Source: Flagellimonas okinawensis | GTDB taxonomy: Bacteria; Bacteroidota; Bacteroidia; Flavobacteriales; Flavobacteriaceae | DNA length: 64,000 bases | NCBI RefSeq assembly: GCF_029194005.1 | Contig: NZ_JARFVA010000003.1 | Span: forward strand, 372,001 to 436,000 | Direction of reading: 5' to 3' | In this document: positions 1-9,247 of the stretch, one piece after another | Layout: every line of letters begins with the position of its first letter | Numbering within the stretch: the first letter of the stretch is position 1 | Made by a program: the position numbers and the translations under genes | Notes under the pieces: model-generated | What the model was told of the DNA's origin: nothing | What the model saw: the letters and a program-made list of their open reading frames with translations, nothing else | Database searches by the model: none

Positions 1-1
1 A

Positions 2-1270
2 AAAGAAAATGTGGATGTACTCACCTTAACGGCGACACCGATTCCAAGGACACTTCAATTTAGTTTGATGGCCGCTCGTGACCTATCCGTCATCAATACC
101 CCGCCACCAAACCGTTACCCTATCGAAAGTCAGGTGATCCGGTTGAACGAAGAAATTATCCGAGATGCCATTTCTTACGAAATCCAACGGGGTGGACAGG
201 TTTTCTTTATCCATAATAGAATTGAAAACATCAAAGAGGTAGCTGGAATGCTCCAACGTTTGGTTCCCGATGCAAAAATTGGCATCGGCCATGGACAAAT
301 GGAGGGAAAAAAATTGGAGTCTTTGATGCTCTCCTTCATGAACGGTGAGTTTGATGTGCTGGTTTCAACCACAATCATCGAAAGTGGATTGGATGTCACA
401 AATGCCAATACCATTTTCATTCACAACGCCAATAATTTTGGATTGAGCGATCTCCACCAGATGCGTGGACGAGTAGGCCGAAGCAACAAAAAGGCATTCT
501 GTTATTTTATAACTCCACCCTATGAAGTGATGACACCCGAAGCCCGTAAACGTATCGAGGCTTTGGAGCAATTCACAGACCTGGGAAGTGGCTTTAACAT
601 TGCCATGAAGGATTTGGAAATCCGTGGTGCGGGTGACCTATTGGGAGGTGAACAAAGTGGTTTCATCAATGAAATTGGATTCGAGACCTATCAAAAAATA
701 TTGTCCGAAGCGATTGATGAACTCAAGGAAAATGAATTCAAGGAATTGTATGAGGAAGTTGAGGGCAATAAGGAAAAAGTGTATGTCAAAGAGATGCAGC
801 TCGACACGGATTTTGAACTGCTCTTCCCTGATGACTACATCAATAATATCACCGAGCGCCTTAACCTGTACACCCAATTGAACGATGTGGAGGATGAGGA
901 AGGCCTTCAAAAGTTTGAAGCACAGCTCGTAGATCGTTTTGGAGAGTTACCAGAACCCGCAGTTGACTTGATGAACTCGGTTCGAATTAAATGGATCGCC
1001 ACCCATATTGGACTTGAAAAAGTAATCATGAAAAAGGGCAAATTCATCGGTTACTTTATTGCCGACCAACAATCCAGTTTTTACCAAAGTGCCATATTTA
1101 CCCAAATATTGCAATATGCGCAAACACATCCTCAACAGGTAAAACTCAAGGAAAAACAGACCCGAAATGGACTCCGGTTGTTATTGGTGTTTGAAAGGAT
1201 TACCAGTGTGGACAAGGCGTTGAAAGCACTTCTGCCTTTCACACCCCAAAAAGAAGATGTTTCTGTTTAA
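2..1270 (+). CDS. mfd: Transcription-repair coupling factor Mfd, C-terminal part (5' end outside window)
   Basis: Mfd is an ATP-dependent DNA translocase that displaces RNA polymerase stalled at lesions and recruits the UvrABC excision machinery. The open frame runs from the left window edge, so the UvrB-like, RNAP-interacting and first helicase parts are missing. What is visible is motif III (TATPIPRTL at the very start), motif V (TTIIESGLD, about 120 residues in), motif VI (QMRGRVGR, about 150) and the C-terminal TRCF domain (FPDDYI to about IGYFI). The order and spacing are typical of Mfd rather than RecG, which lacks the TRCF end. Its stop codon overlaps the stop of the convergent serine-hydrolase gene by four bases. 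An internal GTG at 11 is not the true start. Highly confident. Confidence 0.96.
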   Translation, partial: KENVDVLTLTATPIPRTLQFSLMAARDLSVINTPPPNRYPIESQVIRLNEEIIRDAISYEIQRGGQVFFIHNRIENIKEVAGMLQRLVPDAKIGIGHGQMEGKKLESLMLSFMNGEFDVLVSTTIIESGLDVTNANTIFIHNANNFGLSDLHQMRGRVGRSNKKAFCYFITPPYEVMTPEARKRIEALEQFTDLGSGFNIAMKDLEIRGAGDLLGGEQSGFINEIGFETYQKILSEAIDELKENEFKELYEEVEGNKEKVYVKEMQLDTDFELLFPDDYINNITERLNLYTQLNDVEDEEGLQKFEAQLVDRFGELPEPAVDLMNSVRIKWIATHIGLEKVIMKKGKFIGYFIADQQSSFYQSAIFTQILQYAQTHPQQVKLKEKQTRNGLRLLLVFERITSVDKALKALLPFTPQKEDVSV

Positions 1271-2424
1271 AAAGCCTCGTACACTTGCTTTACAAACTCC
1301 CCAATTTTTGAAGGTTCCAACCAACGGGTCACAATGACCAATCCACTTGTTTGATCTACAATAATAAAGTTGCCCCCAAAACCAGCAGCATAAAAAACAT
1401 GTTCGGGAACACCATCCCAGTGACGACCACCTTGCTGGTTGAGCCACCACATATAGCCGTAATTCACGTTAGGTATTGAAGGAGTAGTTGCTTTCTTGAT
1501 CCAATCCTCACTGATGATCTGCTCATCTTCCCATTTCCCGTTGTTCAAGAACAAGGTTCCAAAACGGGCCATATCCTCGGTAGAAATAAAAAGTCCGGCA
1601 CCTGAGTGTCCACCCCCCGTAACAGATTTCATTTTAATACCATCAACAACGGTCCAAGCGTTGTCGTAACCAAACCATCTCCAAGAAGTGGTCGCCCCAA
1701 TTTTGTCCATCACTTCTTCTTTGAGGACCATAGGAACAGGTTTTCTCCACACATGGGTAAGTGAATAGGCAAGTACGTTAACACGAACGTCGTTGTATTC
1801 CATTACGGTACCGGGTTCGTTGAGTGTACGGAACTTCCAATCGTCCAGACCACCTTCGCTCGGTGGACGGTCGGCCCAATCCTTTCCTCCCCAAAGTTCA
1901 CCTGACCAATCGGAGTTTTGTTGTAACAAATGTTCCCATGTTATCTTGGAATTATGTTCACCATCAAAAGTGCCATCCCAGATATAATCTATCACTTTAT
2001 CCTTAGTGTCATTGATCAAGCCTTGATCCTCGGCAAGTCCAGCAACGGTGGATAAAAAACTCTTGGTAACACTGAAGGTCATATCCACACGTTTGGTATC
2101 GCCCCAAGAGGCCAAAACAAAACCGTCCTTCATAATCATACCAGCTGGACCTCCACGCTTTTTTGTCGGACCCAAAACATCATGAAAAGGTTCCTTTTCA
2201 AAACCTTTTAAAATGGCAATTCGTAAATCCCTAGACCCTGAATATTCGTTGGCGTTGGCAAAATCCACAGCCTTGTCCAACTCCGCTTGATCAAACTTGA
2301 ATTGGCCCTTCTCGGCTGCTTTCCAAGTTTCGTAGCGTTCTGGGAAATTGATTTCTTGTGCGTTGGTGTCCAGTGTTGTCGTAAATGCAACAAGAAGAGC
2401 TGCTGCAACTAGCATGTTTTTCAT
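1267..2424 (-). CDS. Secreted serine hydrolase, beta-lactamase class C / penicillin-binding-like
   Basis: About 385 residues. I chose the ATG at 2424 because it begins a clean signal peptide (MKNMLVAAALLVAF, cleavage near TNAQ); the upstream ATG at 2448 would put eight residues before it. The SxxK nucleophile motif is seen as SVTK (about residue 120 of the mature-start numbering), an EYND segment sits where the class C tyrosine motif is expected, and HSG (GGGHSGAG) is at the place of the KTG box. Members hydrolyse esters, amides or D-amino peptides; being a beta-lactamase-fold protein does not by itself mean antibiotic resistance. It is exported to the periplasm or beyond. Substrate unknown. 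It ends in a four-base convergent overlap with mfd. Confidence 0.88.
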   Translation of the reverse strand: MKNMLVAAALLVAFTTTLDTNAQEINFPERYETWKAAEKGQFKFDQAELDKAVDFANANEYSGSRDLRIAILKGFEKEPFHDVLGPTKKRGGPAGMIMKDGFVLASWGDTKRVDMTFSVTKSFLSTVAGLAEDQGLINDTKDKVIDYIWDGTFDGEHNSKITWEHLLQQNSDWSGELWGGKDWADRPPSEGGLDDWKFRTLNEPGTVMEYNDVRVNVLAYSLTHVWRKPVPMVLKEEVMDKIGATTSWRWFGYDNAWTVVDGIKMKSVTGGGHSGAGLFISTEDMARFGTLFLNNGKWEDEQIISEDWIKKATTPSIPNVNYGYMWWLNQQGGRHWDGVPEHVFYAAGFGGNFIIVDQTSGLVIVTRWLEPSKIGEFVKQVYEAF

Positions 2425-2560
2425 TTGTCGGAGGTTTGGTTTGGGCAAGAAAGTTAGTGATTGTTGGGGAATTTATCGTCAACAATAAGACTTTGGATAG
2501 TTTCGGCAATCACTTATTTTGGATGAGATTCAGTGTCGGGGCACGGAATGACAGTACGGA

Positions 2561-4567
2561 TTAAAACCGTTTTTTATGGACTTGGTTACCTTCCTTGTTA
2601 TAAAACCGCCAAGTACCCACCTGTTCATCCTCTCGAAAACGACCGCGGATCTTGCGGGTACCATCGGGATAAAATTCCTCATAACGGCCATGCTTTAATC
2701 CATCTTTCAAATCCACTTCAAAACGGATATTCCCATTGGCATATTTTTTACTGAAGGATTGGGCATTTAAGTCCGTTGGATAAATAGGGCTTAAATTGAA
2801 AACCGCATCGGTGATTTCGGTGGATGTCGTATTTTGAGTTTTAGGAGTGTCGGAAGTGTTGATGCTTTTTGGCAGACTTATCGCTTTTTTCACTTCTTCC
2901 ACATCCTGATAGTTAAGTACCAAACGACTTTCGAACAAATCATCTTCCGGTGTCAATTGCAATCCCACCTGAGGAAAACAAATGATAAAATCCTTGTTCT
3001 TGCGCATTTTTTGTTTGGTAGGTGCATCGGCCAAGGCATACATATTATCAAACAGCAAAGGCACATTGCTGTACACGAACACTGTGGACTCGGAATCGAA
3101 CTTTTCATCAAAACTTTTGAATTCCTCTGAAGCTGCAAGAATCTCACCCTCCGTTACTTTATCAATTATACCTTTAAGGGTATTGGGGCTATCGCTAAAA
3201 ATCACAAAGTCTTCAATCTGGGTGAAATATGGTTTGTCAAATTCATCGAACCTACCGCCCAGTAGCATTTTAAAGAATCCTTTGATGGAGAGGAAATTGA
3301 TTTCGTAACCCTTATAATCCACCGCTTTGAACTTTACGGGCGTTTTTTTACGAATCTGCTCCACCACAAAATCCAGATTGGTCTTGGCATCCTCAGCATC
3401 GTCTGTTTTTAACACCAGAGCAAGGTCATTTTTGCCCTGATTAATGTGTGATTTGATCTGTAGTACCGCAATCTCGTCCCCAATCCAGCTCACAAAGTTC
3501 TCCTTTACATCGATCTTGAGAAATTTTTCCACCTTCGCAATCCCTTCTTGATAGCTTTCGAACTGCTCGGGATCGTTCTGTTGGACCATCTCGAAATTCT
3601 TATAGAACTCGGTGAAACTATCGAAACCATAACTCATGTAAAGTGCGGTGGTGTTTGGTGCAATTTGAGGAATGGACCGCTCTGCTGTACCGGATTTTTG
3701 AAGCGCTTCCAAATAATATTCATTTACTGCGCTAATATTGGTGTATCCGTTGGCGGTAAGGGTACTGTTCTCGTCCAAATCAAAATAAAAGCCAGAGAAC
3801 AAAAAGTTTTCACTCACCCGCTTTACCCAATCGGAAGGTCTGTCCGAATACATTTTAATATAATCGTCAAAATAATGGTACTGGGTATACAATCGAAACA
3901 AATCCTCATGCCCGACTTTTTGATTGATTTCCAAAAAATTGAGGTTGCGCCCCAACACAGGTTCATTGTATTGATCTATGGAAGCTTCTACCAACGTATG
4001 GGTATAGGAGGCCACCAATTGATTTTTGATGAAGGATAAGTACATGGTTTCCTTACTATCACGATCGTGCACCTCCAAAATCTCGTGGTCGTGATAGGTT
4101 CTTTTGCTCAACACATAGCCATCATCCAATAGGGTGTTCAAATAGGTTTTAAGAAGTTGGAGTTTAGCTATGCGCTTTAAATCCAACACATAAAAAATCC
4201 CATAGTCCTTTGGGGAGATCATATGGATGGAAATAAAAAGGGAACGGTCGTCAAAAAACTCGAACAGTTTATGATTGTCGTTGAAAACCGTGTCCACCCT
4301 TTGAATGTTCTCGGTAAGTTCCGAAAAATAAACGTTCTTTTTAAGGTGGCGCCAAGCTTCACTTTCGCTGACTTTTTTCCAACCTTCAACTGGTTGCTCC
4401 GATTCAATGACGAAAACTGCATCTTTCGGAATTAAATAAATAGACTGTAAATTGGTCTTGGGAGAGAGAATAAAAATATAGGCCAAATAGCACAAATACA
4501 GTACAAATAGGGCCAAAAAACCGTAAAGAATCCTTTTCTTGGTCATTTTTCCAAAAAGTGTCTTCAT
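2561..4567 (-). CDS. Membrane-anchored DUF3352-like protein with C-terminal MORN repeats
   Basis: A 668-residue protein with one N-terminal membrane helix (about residues 12-34, RILYGFLALFVLYLCYLAY) and a long extracytoplasmic domain whose layout (IPKDAVFVIES start, repeated FVIFSDSPN-type strands) resembles the DUF3352 family of bacterial surface proteins of unknown role. The last 55 residues hold two or three MORN/YwqK-like repeats (ANGNIRFEVDLKDGLKHG, then DGTRKIRGRF and GTWRFYNKEG). The combination of the two parts is unusual; see findings. It lies 53 bases downstream of the ACT-like gene on the same strand and is probably cotranscribed. No catalytic motif is visible. Function unknown; the domain call is from memory of sequence patterns, not a search. 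Confidence 0.75.
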   Translation of the reverse strand: MKTLFGKMTKKRILYGFLALFVLYLCYLAYIFILSPKTNLQSIYLIPKDAVFVIESEQPVEGWKKVSESEAWRHLKKNVYFSELTENIQRVDTVFNDNHKLFEFFDDRSLFISIHMISPKDYGIFYVLDLKRIAKLQLLKTYLNTLLDDGYVLSKRTYHDHEILEVHDRDSKETMYLSFIKNQLVASYTHTLVEASIDQYNEPVLGRNLNFLEINQKVGHEDLFRLYTQYHYFDDYIKMYSDRPSDWVKRVSENFLFSGFYFDLDENSTLTANGYTNISAVNEYYLEALQKSGTAERSIPQIAPNTTALYMSYGFDSFTEFYKNFEMVQQNDPEQFESYQEGIAKVEKFLKIDVKENFVSWIGDEIAVLQIKSHINQGKNDLALVLKTDDAEDAKTNLDFVVEQIRKKTPVKFKAVDYKGYEINFLSIKGFFKMLLGGRFDEFDKPYFTQIEDFVIFSDSPNTLKGIIDKVTEGEILAASEEFKSFDEKFDSESTVFVYSNVPLLFDNMYALADAPTKQKMRKNKDFIICFPQVGLQLTPEDDLFESRLVLNYQDVEEVKKAISLPKSINTSDTPKTQNTTSTEITDAVFNLSPIYPTDLNAQSFSKKYANGNIRFEVDLKDGLKHGRYEEFYPDGTRKIRGRFREDEQVGTWRFYNKEGNQVHKKRF

Positions 4568-4620
4568 CTAGAACGAAGAAGATTTCGTTTTAGTTTAGAC
4601 CACCAAAAGGGAAACTTGTT

Positions 4621-5280
4621 TTAAAGTGATTTTAAATCTTTTATGGTTTTGAAAGCAACATCGACCTGCTCATCGTTCACCAAAATGGTAAACTCGTTGG
4701 TGGTGGATATCACCTCGTACAACACAATACCTTCCCAAGCCAATCGCTGAAATATGAAATAGTAAATCCCAGGTACAGAAACGTTCTCTGCAGGCAACTT
4801 TACCGTGATGGAAGAAAGCCCCTCGGCTTTTTGGGTACAGCGTTCCATTTTAAAATACTTCTCCACTACCCCGTCCATCACATTACTGATCACGATGTTT
4901 ATTTCATTTACACCACGTGATGACGTATAGAATACATCTTGATTGGCATTCACTTCTTCCAATAATCGTGCTTGTTGTTGCAGAATGGTATCAGAGGCCA
5001 AAAAGGTGTAATCCGTAAGATTGGAACGCACCGTGATCTCACCAATATTCTTGAGCACTTTTACAATTTTATGTGTGGCCCTAAACTCTAGGTCATCAGA
5101 CAATCGTTTAAGTGCCATTACAATGGCACCGTCCTTTACGTCCTTGCCCAATTCTTCCGCAATTTCTGGTTTAATTTGGCGAGACAAAGAAGTTAAATTG
5201 ATAATTCCTTGTGCCAAAGCAGTTTGCAAAAAAGGCTTTTTCTTAATGTAGTGCTCCACTACAGCAGATATTGTTTTCAT
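4621..5280 (-). CDS. ACT-domain-like protein, often labelled aspartate kinase-like in Flavobacteria
   Basis: 219 residues from the ATG at 5280 (MKTISAVVEHY); the reading frame is open upstream to 5325 but those codons look like 5' leader. The second half has two ACT-like beta-alpha-beta units (VNEINIVISNVMDGVVEKYF and ITVKLPAENVSVPGIYYFIF), the fold that binds amino acids in aspartokinases and related regulators. There is no kinase domain, so it cannot be an aspartate kinase. The N-terminal half is helical. A stand-alone sensor or dimeric regulator is a reasonable guess only. It sits between yraN and the DUF3352-like gene on the minus strand with gaps of about 50 bases, consistent with one operon. 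Confidence 0.7.
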   Translation of the reverse strand: MKTISAVVEHYIKKKPFLQTALAQGIINLTSLSRQIKPEIAEELGKDVKDGAIVMALKRLSDDLEFRATHKIVKVLKNIGEITVRSNLTDYTFLASDTILQQQARLLEEVNANQDVFYTSSRGVNEINIVISNVMDGVVEKYFKMERCTQKAEGLSSITVKLPAENVSVPGIYYFIFQRLAWEGIVLYEVISTTNEFTILVNDEQVDVAFKTIKDLKSL

Positions 5281-5333
5281 TTTGCTGTTGGTTTTGAGCA
5301 AAAATAACATATTGTTACAAAACAAACAAATGG

Positions 5334-5693
5334 TTAAAAATGATAGAATGCATTTTCAAAATGCTCTATTTCAAAATTATCACCATTTTTCACCACAGTG
5401 ATCACATCAAATCTAACCTCAAAATCCTCTTCGTTTTCTTCCAAATAATGATTGGCCGCCAAGGTCAATAGTTTAATCTTTTTGGGCGGGATAGCATCTG
5501 ACATATCTTCGAGAAAGCCCTTGTTTCTTGACTTTACCTCAACAATGACCACTATCCCATCTTTTTCAGCTATGATGTCCACTTCTGCATTGAGATACCG
5601 ATAGTTACGTGCTTTGATTTTGTAACCCGAAGACATTAAAAAGTCCACTGCTTTTTGCTCGCCTATTTTTCCAAATGTGTTATGACCCACCAT
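5334..5693 (-). CDS. yraN: YraN family protein (UPF0102), endonuclease-fold
   Basis: 119 residues, the usual size of the family. It begins with the typical GKIGEQKAVDFL helix, then the restriction-endonuclease-like core AEVDIIAEKDGIVVIVEVKSR with the D-(EVK) residues of a PD-(D/E)XK active site, and KIKLLTLAANHYL. YraN proteins have a Holliday-junction-resolvase-like fold and an unsettled biological role. First gene of the minus-strand cluster running down to 2561. The promoter region 5694-5760 is AT rich with TACATTTT near 5710 on the minus strand, a weak -7 match. Confidence 0.92.
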   Translation of the reverse strand: MVGHNTFGKIGEQKAVDFLMSSGYKIKARNYRYLNAEVDIIAEKDGIVVIVEVKSRNKGFLEDMSDAIPPKKIKLLTLAANHYLEENEEDFEVRFDVITVVKNGDNFEIEHFENAFYHF

Positions 5694-5863
5694 ACAATTT
5701 GTAAAAATGTAAAAATATTATGCATTTCATCGAAAAATTTGGTCGTTCATGGACTTTAGAACGTTAAGATTGTAATTTGTTGGCTCAATTGAACCACATC
5801 CAACACTAGCATAAGCATATAGTTGCCCCAAAACTATGTACCTAATTAACGCCAGAAATTGCT

Positions 5864-7375
5864 ATGGAGTACTTTATCAATTGTAATTCCTCAACTTTGG
5901 CGCCGTACACTACTCCATTGGATGAGTTACGTGCGGCCCACTTGTACCGAAGGCTTGGTTTTAGCGCCTCAGTACAAACTATTAATTCCGCCGTGGGACA
6001 AACAGCGGATTCGCTCGTAGATAATTTAGTCAATCAAGCACTTGCAGCACCCATAATTCCTCCTACGGAATGGGCTGATTGGAATGACACCAACTATCCT
6101 GCGGACGATGACCTGGCCCGTCAATTGCGAAGGGCCCATATTGAAGATCTTACTACTGCTTACGGAAATGCATTGATGGACAACGAGCTTCTCGACAGAA
6201 TGAGCTTTTTCTGGAGCAACCATTTTGTAACACAGTTGGAGACCTATAATTGTCCACAATTCCTCTATTATTACATCAATTGTCTGCAAAGGAACGCCTT
6301 GGGCAATTTTAAAACATTTACCAGTGAAATTGGCTTGACCAGTGCCATGCTATACTATTTGGATGGGGTCCGTAACCGAGGAAACAACCCCAACGAAAAT
6401 TATGCACGTGAACTGTACGAGCTTTTTACCTTGGGAGAGGGAAACAACTATACCGAAGAGGATATTATTGAAACTGCAAAGGCGCTCTCAGGATATACCG
6501 AACGAGGCGAGGAAGGCTGTATGCAGGTAACCTTTGACCCGACTGAGTTCAACAATGAGAACAAAACCATATTTGGCCAAACAGGCAATTGGGGATATGA
6601 TGATGTGATCGATATCCTTTTTAACCAAAGACCAGATGAGATCGGATGGTATATCTGTAAAAAATTGTATGAGTTCTTTGTACACCCCGATTCCACGAAC
6701 GAAGATGGAGGAATTGCTCCACAAATCATTGATGGATTGGCTCAAACCTTTATTAGCAATGGTTTTGAAATAGCTCCGGTTCTTCGTCAACTATTTAAAA
6801 GTCAACATTTTTTTGACGAAACCGCGATTGGCGTTATAATTAAAAGTCCGGCTGATCTATATTTCAATTTATTAAAAGAAACAGGCTTCACCTATGATGA
6901 TGGAACCATCCTTAACATGATAGATTCCTGTTCACTGATCGGACAACGGTTTTTTCAGCCGCCAGAGGTTGAGGGTTGGCAAAGGGATCGAACCTGGATC
7001 AACACTAATTTTATAATTGGTAGATGGCTGACTGCAGAGGTTTTCTTGGATCGCTTTTTCCAAAACGACCCCGAACAGTTCAGAAATCTGGCCGTAGATG
7101 CTGTAGGCCCCGCCAACAGCAATACCAGTAACCCAGAAATTGTGGTTAGGGCTTTGGTGAACAAATTTACACCCAAGGGCCTTTTGACAGATGCCGATTT
7201 TGAAAGGGCCATGGATGCCTTTAAAATTGACGATGTACCTGAGGAATATTACTCTCCCGATTATTATCCCGGAGGTACTAGCCAATGGATGCTGCAATTG
7301 AGTGCGGAATCCCCTACACAGGTCTATATCCTGTTGCGTCACTTGTCCAGAGAACCCGAATTTCAACTCAAATAA
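5864..7375 (+). CDS. DUF1800 family protein
   Basis: 503 residues with the DUF1800 hallmarks: AAHLYRRLGFSA near the start, MSFFWSNHFVT (about residue 110), NYARELYELFTLGEG (about 180) and a C-terminal FQPPEVEGWQRDRTWINT block. The family is always found next to a DUF1501 partner, as here, and the pair is thought to work at the cell surface or periplasm; its biochemical role is not established. No classical signal peptide is visible at the N-terminus, so export route is unclear. The gap to the DUF1501 gene is only 10 bases, so the two are one operon. A GTG/ATG upstream start is not apparent; ATG at 5864 follows a plausible leader. Confidence 0.9.
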   Translation: MEYFINCNSSTLAPYTTPLDELRAAHLYRRLGFSASVQTINSAVGQTADSLVDNLVNQALAAPIIPPTEWADWNDTNYPADDDLARQLRRAHIEDLTTAYGNALMDNELLDRMSFFWSNHFVTQLETYNCPQFLYYYINCLQRNALGNFKTFTSEIGLTSAMLYYLDGVRNRGNNPNENYARELYELFTLGEGNNYTEEDIIETAKALSGYTERGEEGCMQVTFDPTEFNNENKTIFGQTGNWGYDDVIDILFNQRPDEIGWYICKKLYEFFVHPDSTNEDGGIAPQIIDGLAQTFISNGFEIAPVLRQLFKSQHFFDETAIGVIIKSPADLYFNLLKETGFTYDDGTILNMIDSCSLIGQRFFQPPEVEGWQRDRTWINTNFIIGRWLTAEVFLDRFFQNDPEQFRNLAVDAVGPANSNTSNPEIVVRALVNKFTPKGLLTDADFERAMDAFKIDDVPEEYYSPDYYPGGTSQWMLQLSAESPTQVYILLRHLSREPEFQLK

Positions 7376-7385
7376 CCCCATCATC

Positions 7386-9104
7386 ATGTGCGATAATCAC
7401 CATAACCACGATAAATGCCCCTACAAAGGCATAGAACACGATGGCCACGATTTAGAACATAAAAAATGGAGCCGACGTTCCTTTATCCAAGCATTGGGTA
7501 TTGCAGGTTCAGGATCCATGTTCTTGGGAAGCCATATGATATCCGCTTCATCACCCTCTCCACTTACAGCGGCGGTGGCAGCGGCAGAAACGGACAACAT
7601 TCTAATATTGATTCGATTATCGGGCGGAAACGACGGTCTTAGTACCGTAATCCCGATTCAACAATACGATACCTACGCAAACGCAAGGCCCAATATTTAT
7701 ATCCCGGAAAGCAAGGTCCTTAAACTTACAGATGATTTTGGGATACCTACTTATATGAGCGCCCTGGAATCCCTTTGGGGAGACGGTCAATTTAAGGCCG
7801 TACATGGCGTAGGATATCAAAACCAAAGCCTTTCCCATTTTACCGGATCGGATATTTTTGCCAACACCGATTTGACTACTACTGGTTTCTCCGGGGAGAA
7901 CACCGGATGGATGGGCCGTCACTTTGAAGAACTTTATCCTGATTATCTCATCAATCCACCAGCTGCCCCTGCAGCCATTCAAATTGGGAACTTGGCCAAT
8001 TTGGTTTTCCAAGGAGAGGAAACCAATTATGCCTTTGTGACCAATAATGTAGATCAGTTGGAACAGATAGCGGAAACAGGATCTTTTTATGAAATAGAGA
8101 ACGCTCCGTTCGACGACTGTATGTATGGCGACCAACTTCGATTTTTAAGAGGGGTGGCCAACACGACTTATGAATATGCCGGCACGATACATGATGCCTA
8201 TATGAGAGGTCAGAACCAAGTAGAATACCAAGACAACGGTTTTGCCAGACAATTGGCACTGTTGGCACGATTGATAAAGGGCAATTTGGGCACCAAAGTA
8301 TATATGATCTCCATGGGCGGGTTCGATACACATGGTAATCAGCCCATAGTTCACGAACGTTTAATGTCCAATCTATCTGTTGCCATCAATAACTTTTATG
8401 AGGACCTCACCTTTACCGAACAAGATGATAAGGTATTGAGCATGACCTTCTCCGAATTTGGACGTAGAATTTTTGAAAACGGCTCCAATGGTACTGATCA
8501 TGGAAAGGCGGCCCCAACCCTGTTCTTTGGATCGGGATTGAGCGGTAGTGCCTTTGTAGGTGATCACCCATCGTTGGACGAGCCCAACAATCGAGGAAAT
8601 TTGGAATATACCATGGATTTTAGAAACCTCTATGGAACCGTTTTGGCCGAGTGGCTATGTGTTCCAAGGGAATCTGTGGAGCAGCATTTATTGGGACATC
8701 CGTATCAAGCCATTGACTTGGGCTTCAACTGTAGTGGTGAGACCTTTGACGATATTGCAATGGACAATGACCCACCGACCCTACCGGAAACACCGCCAAG
8801 TCAAGACCCGAACAATCCGGATATCGATATCTTGGACGGCATTGCACATGCCGCAGTATATCCGGCCACATCGCCCCGAGACCCCTATATTCACTTGGAA
8901 ATGCCGGTTTCGGCACATGTGGACATCGAGCTCTTTAACATTTTGGGCCAACGCGTAGGTACCCTTTTCAACGAAATGATGCTGGAGGGTCAAGTAGATA
9001 TTAATATTCGCGAACGCATGCGAGACAGTTTATCCACAGGAAAATACATTTACCGAATTTCCGTGGGAGATAAAAAAATGAGCAAATCAGTAATGATAGC
9101 CTAA
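7386..9104 (+). CDS. DUF1501 family protein with Tat signal and type IX secretion C-terminal domain
   Basis: 572 residues from the ATG at 7386; the frame is open further upstream inside the DUF1800 gene, but this start is 10 bases after its stop. The N-terminus is His-rich (MCDNHHNHDKC), followed at about residue 33 by a twin-arginine signal (WSRRSFIQALGIAGSG). The DUF1501 core has LIRLSGGNDGLSTVIPI, SMGGFDTHGNQ and FSEFGRRIFENGSNGTDHGKAAPTL, the sulfatase/phosphatase-like fold residues. After a Pro-rich linker (about 465-490) there is an 80-residue beta tail (IELFNILGQRVGTLF ... SLSTGKYIYRISVG) matching type A T9SS sorting domains. It therefore seems destined for the cell surface or outside. 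Role of the DUF1800/DUF1501 pair is unknown. Confidence 0.9.
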   Translation: MCDNHHNHDKCPYKGIEHDGHDLEHKKWSRRSFIQALGIAGSGSMFLGSHMISASSPSPLTAAVAAAETDNILILIRLSGGNDGLSTVIPIQQYDTYANARPNIYIPESKVLKLTDDFGIPTYMSALESLWGDGQFKAVHGVGYQNQSLSHFTGSDIFANTDLTTTGFSGENTGWMGRHFEELYPDYLINPPAAPAAIQIGNLANLVFQGEETNYAFVTNNVDQLEQIAETGSFYEIENAPFDDCMYGDQLRFLRGVANTTYEYAGTIHDAYMRGQNQVEYQDNGFARQLALLARLIKGNLGTKVYMISMGGFDTHGNQPIVHERLMSNLSVAINNFYEDLTFTEQDDKVLSMTFSEFGRRIFENGSNGTDHGKAAPTLFFGSGLSGSAFVGDHPSLDEPNNRGNLEYTMDFRNLYGTVLAEWLCVPRESVEQHLLGHPYQAIDLGFNCSGETFDDIAMDNDPPTLPETPPSQDPNNPDIDILDGIAHAAVYPATSPRDPYIHLEMPVSAHVDIELFNILGQRVGTLFNEMMLEGQVDINIRERMRDSLSTGKYIYRISVGDKKMSKSVMIA

Positions 9105-9134
9105 AGAAGCGGGACAATTTGTAATCCATTTTGT

Positions 9135-9198
9135 GGAGCCCTTCGATAATGCACCCCTCACCCCAAACAGGGTCGCATTTTCGGAGGGTTCCTTTTTT
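9135..9198 (+). terminator. Rho-independent terminator after the DUF1800/DUF1501 operon
   Basis: Arms 9135-9146 (GGAGCCCTTCGA) and 9181-9192 (TCGGAGGGTTCC) pair over 12 positions with two G-U pairs, an inner AATGC/GCATT segment extends the stem, and six T follow at 9193-9198. The T tract overlaps the -33 element of the metG promoter. Confidence 0.85.
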
Positions 9199-9228
9199 GT
9201 GTCTATCCCGTTAAAATCAGTATTTTTG
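9196..9228 (+). promoter_or_regulatory. Bacteroidota-type promoter of metG
   Basis: TTTG at 9196-9199, a 21-base spacer, and TATTTTTG at 9221-9228 match the Bacteroidota sigma factor consensus TTTG-N19/20-TAnnTTTG, with one extra spacer base. Transcription would start near 9235, giving a very short leader before the ATG at 9248. Confidence 0.6.
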
Positions 9229-9247
9229 GGGCCTAATTTAGAATTAA

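Noticed and set aside
4621..5280. Aspartate kinase
   Set aside because: Only ACT-like segments are present; no amino-acid kinase domain fits in 219 residues.
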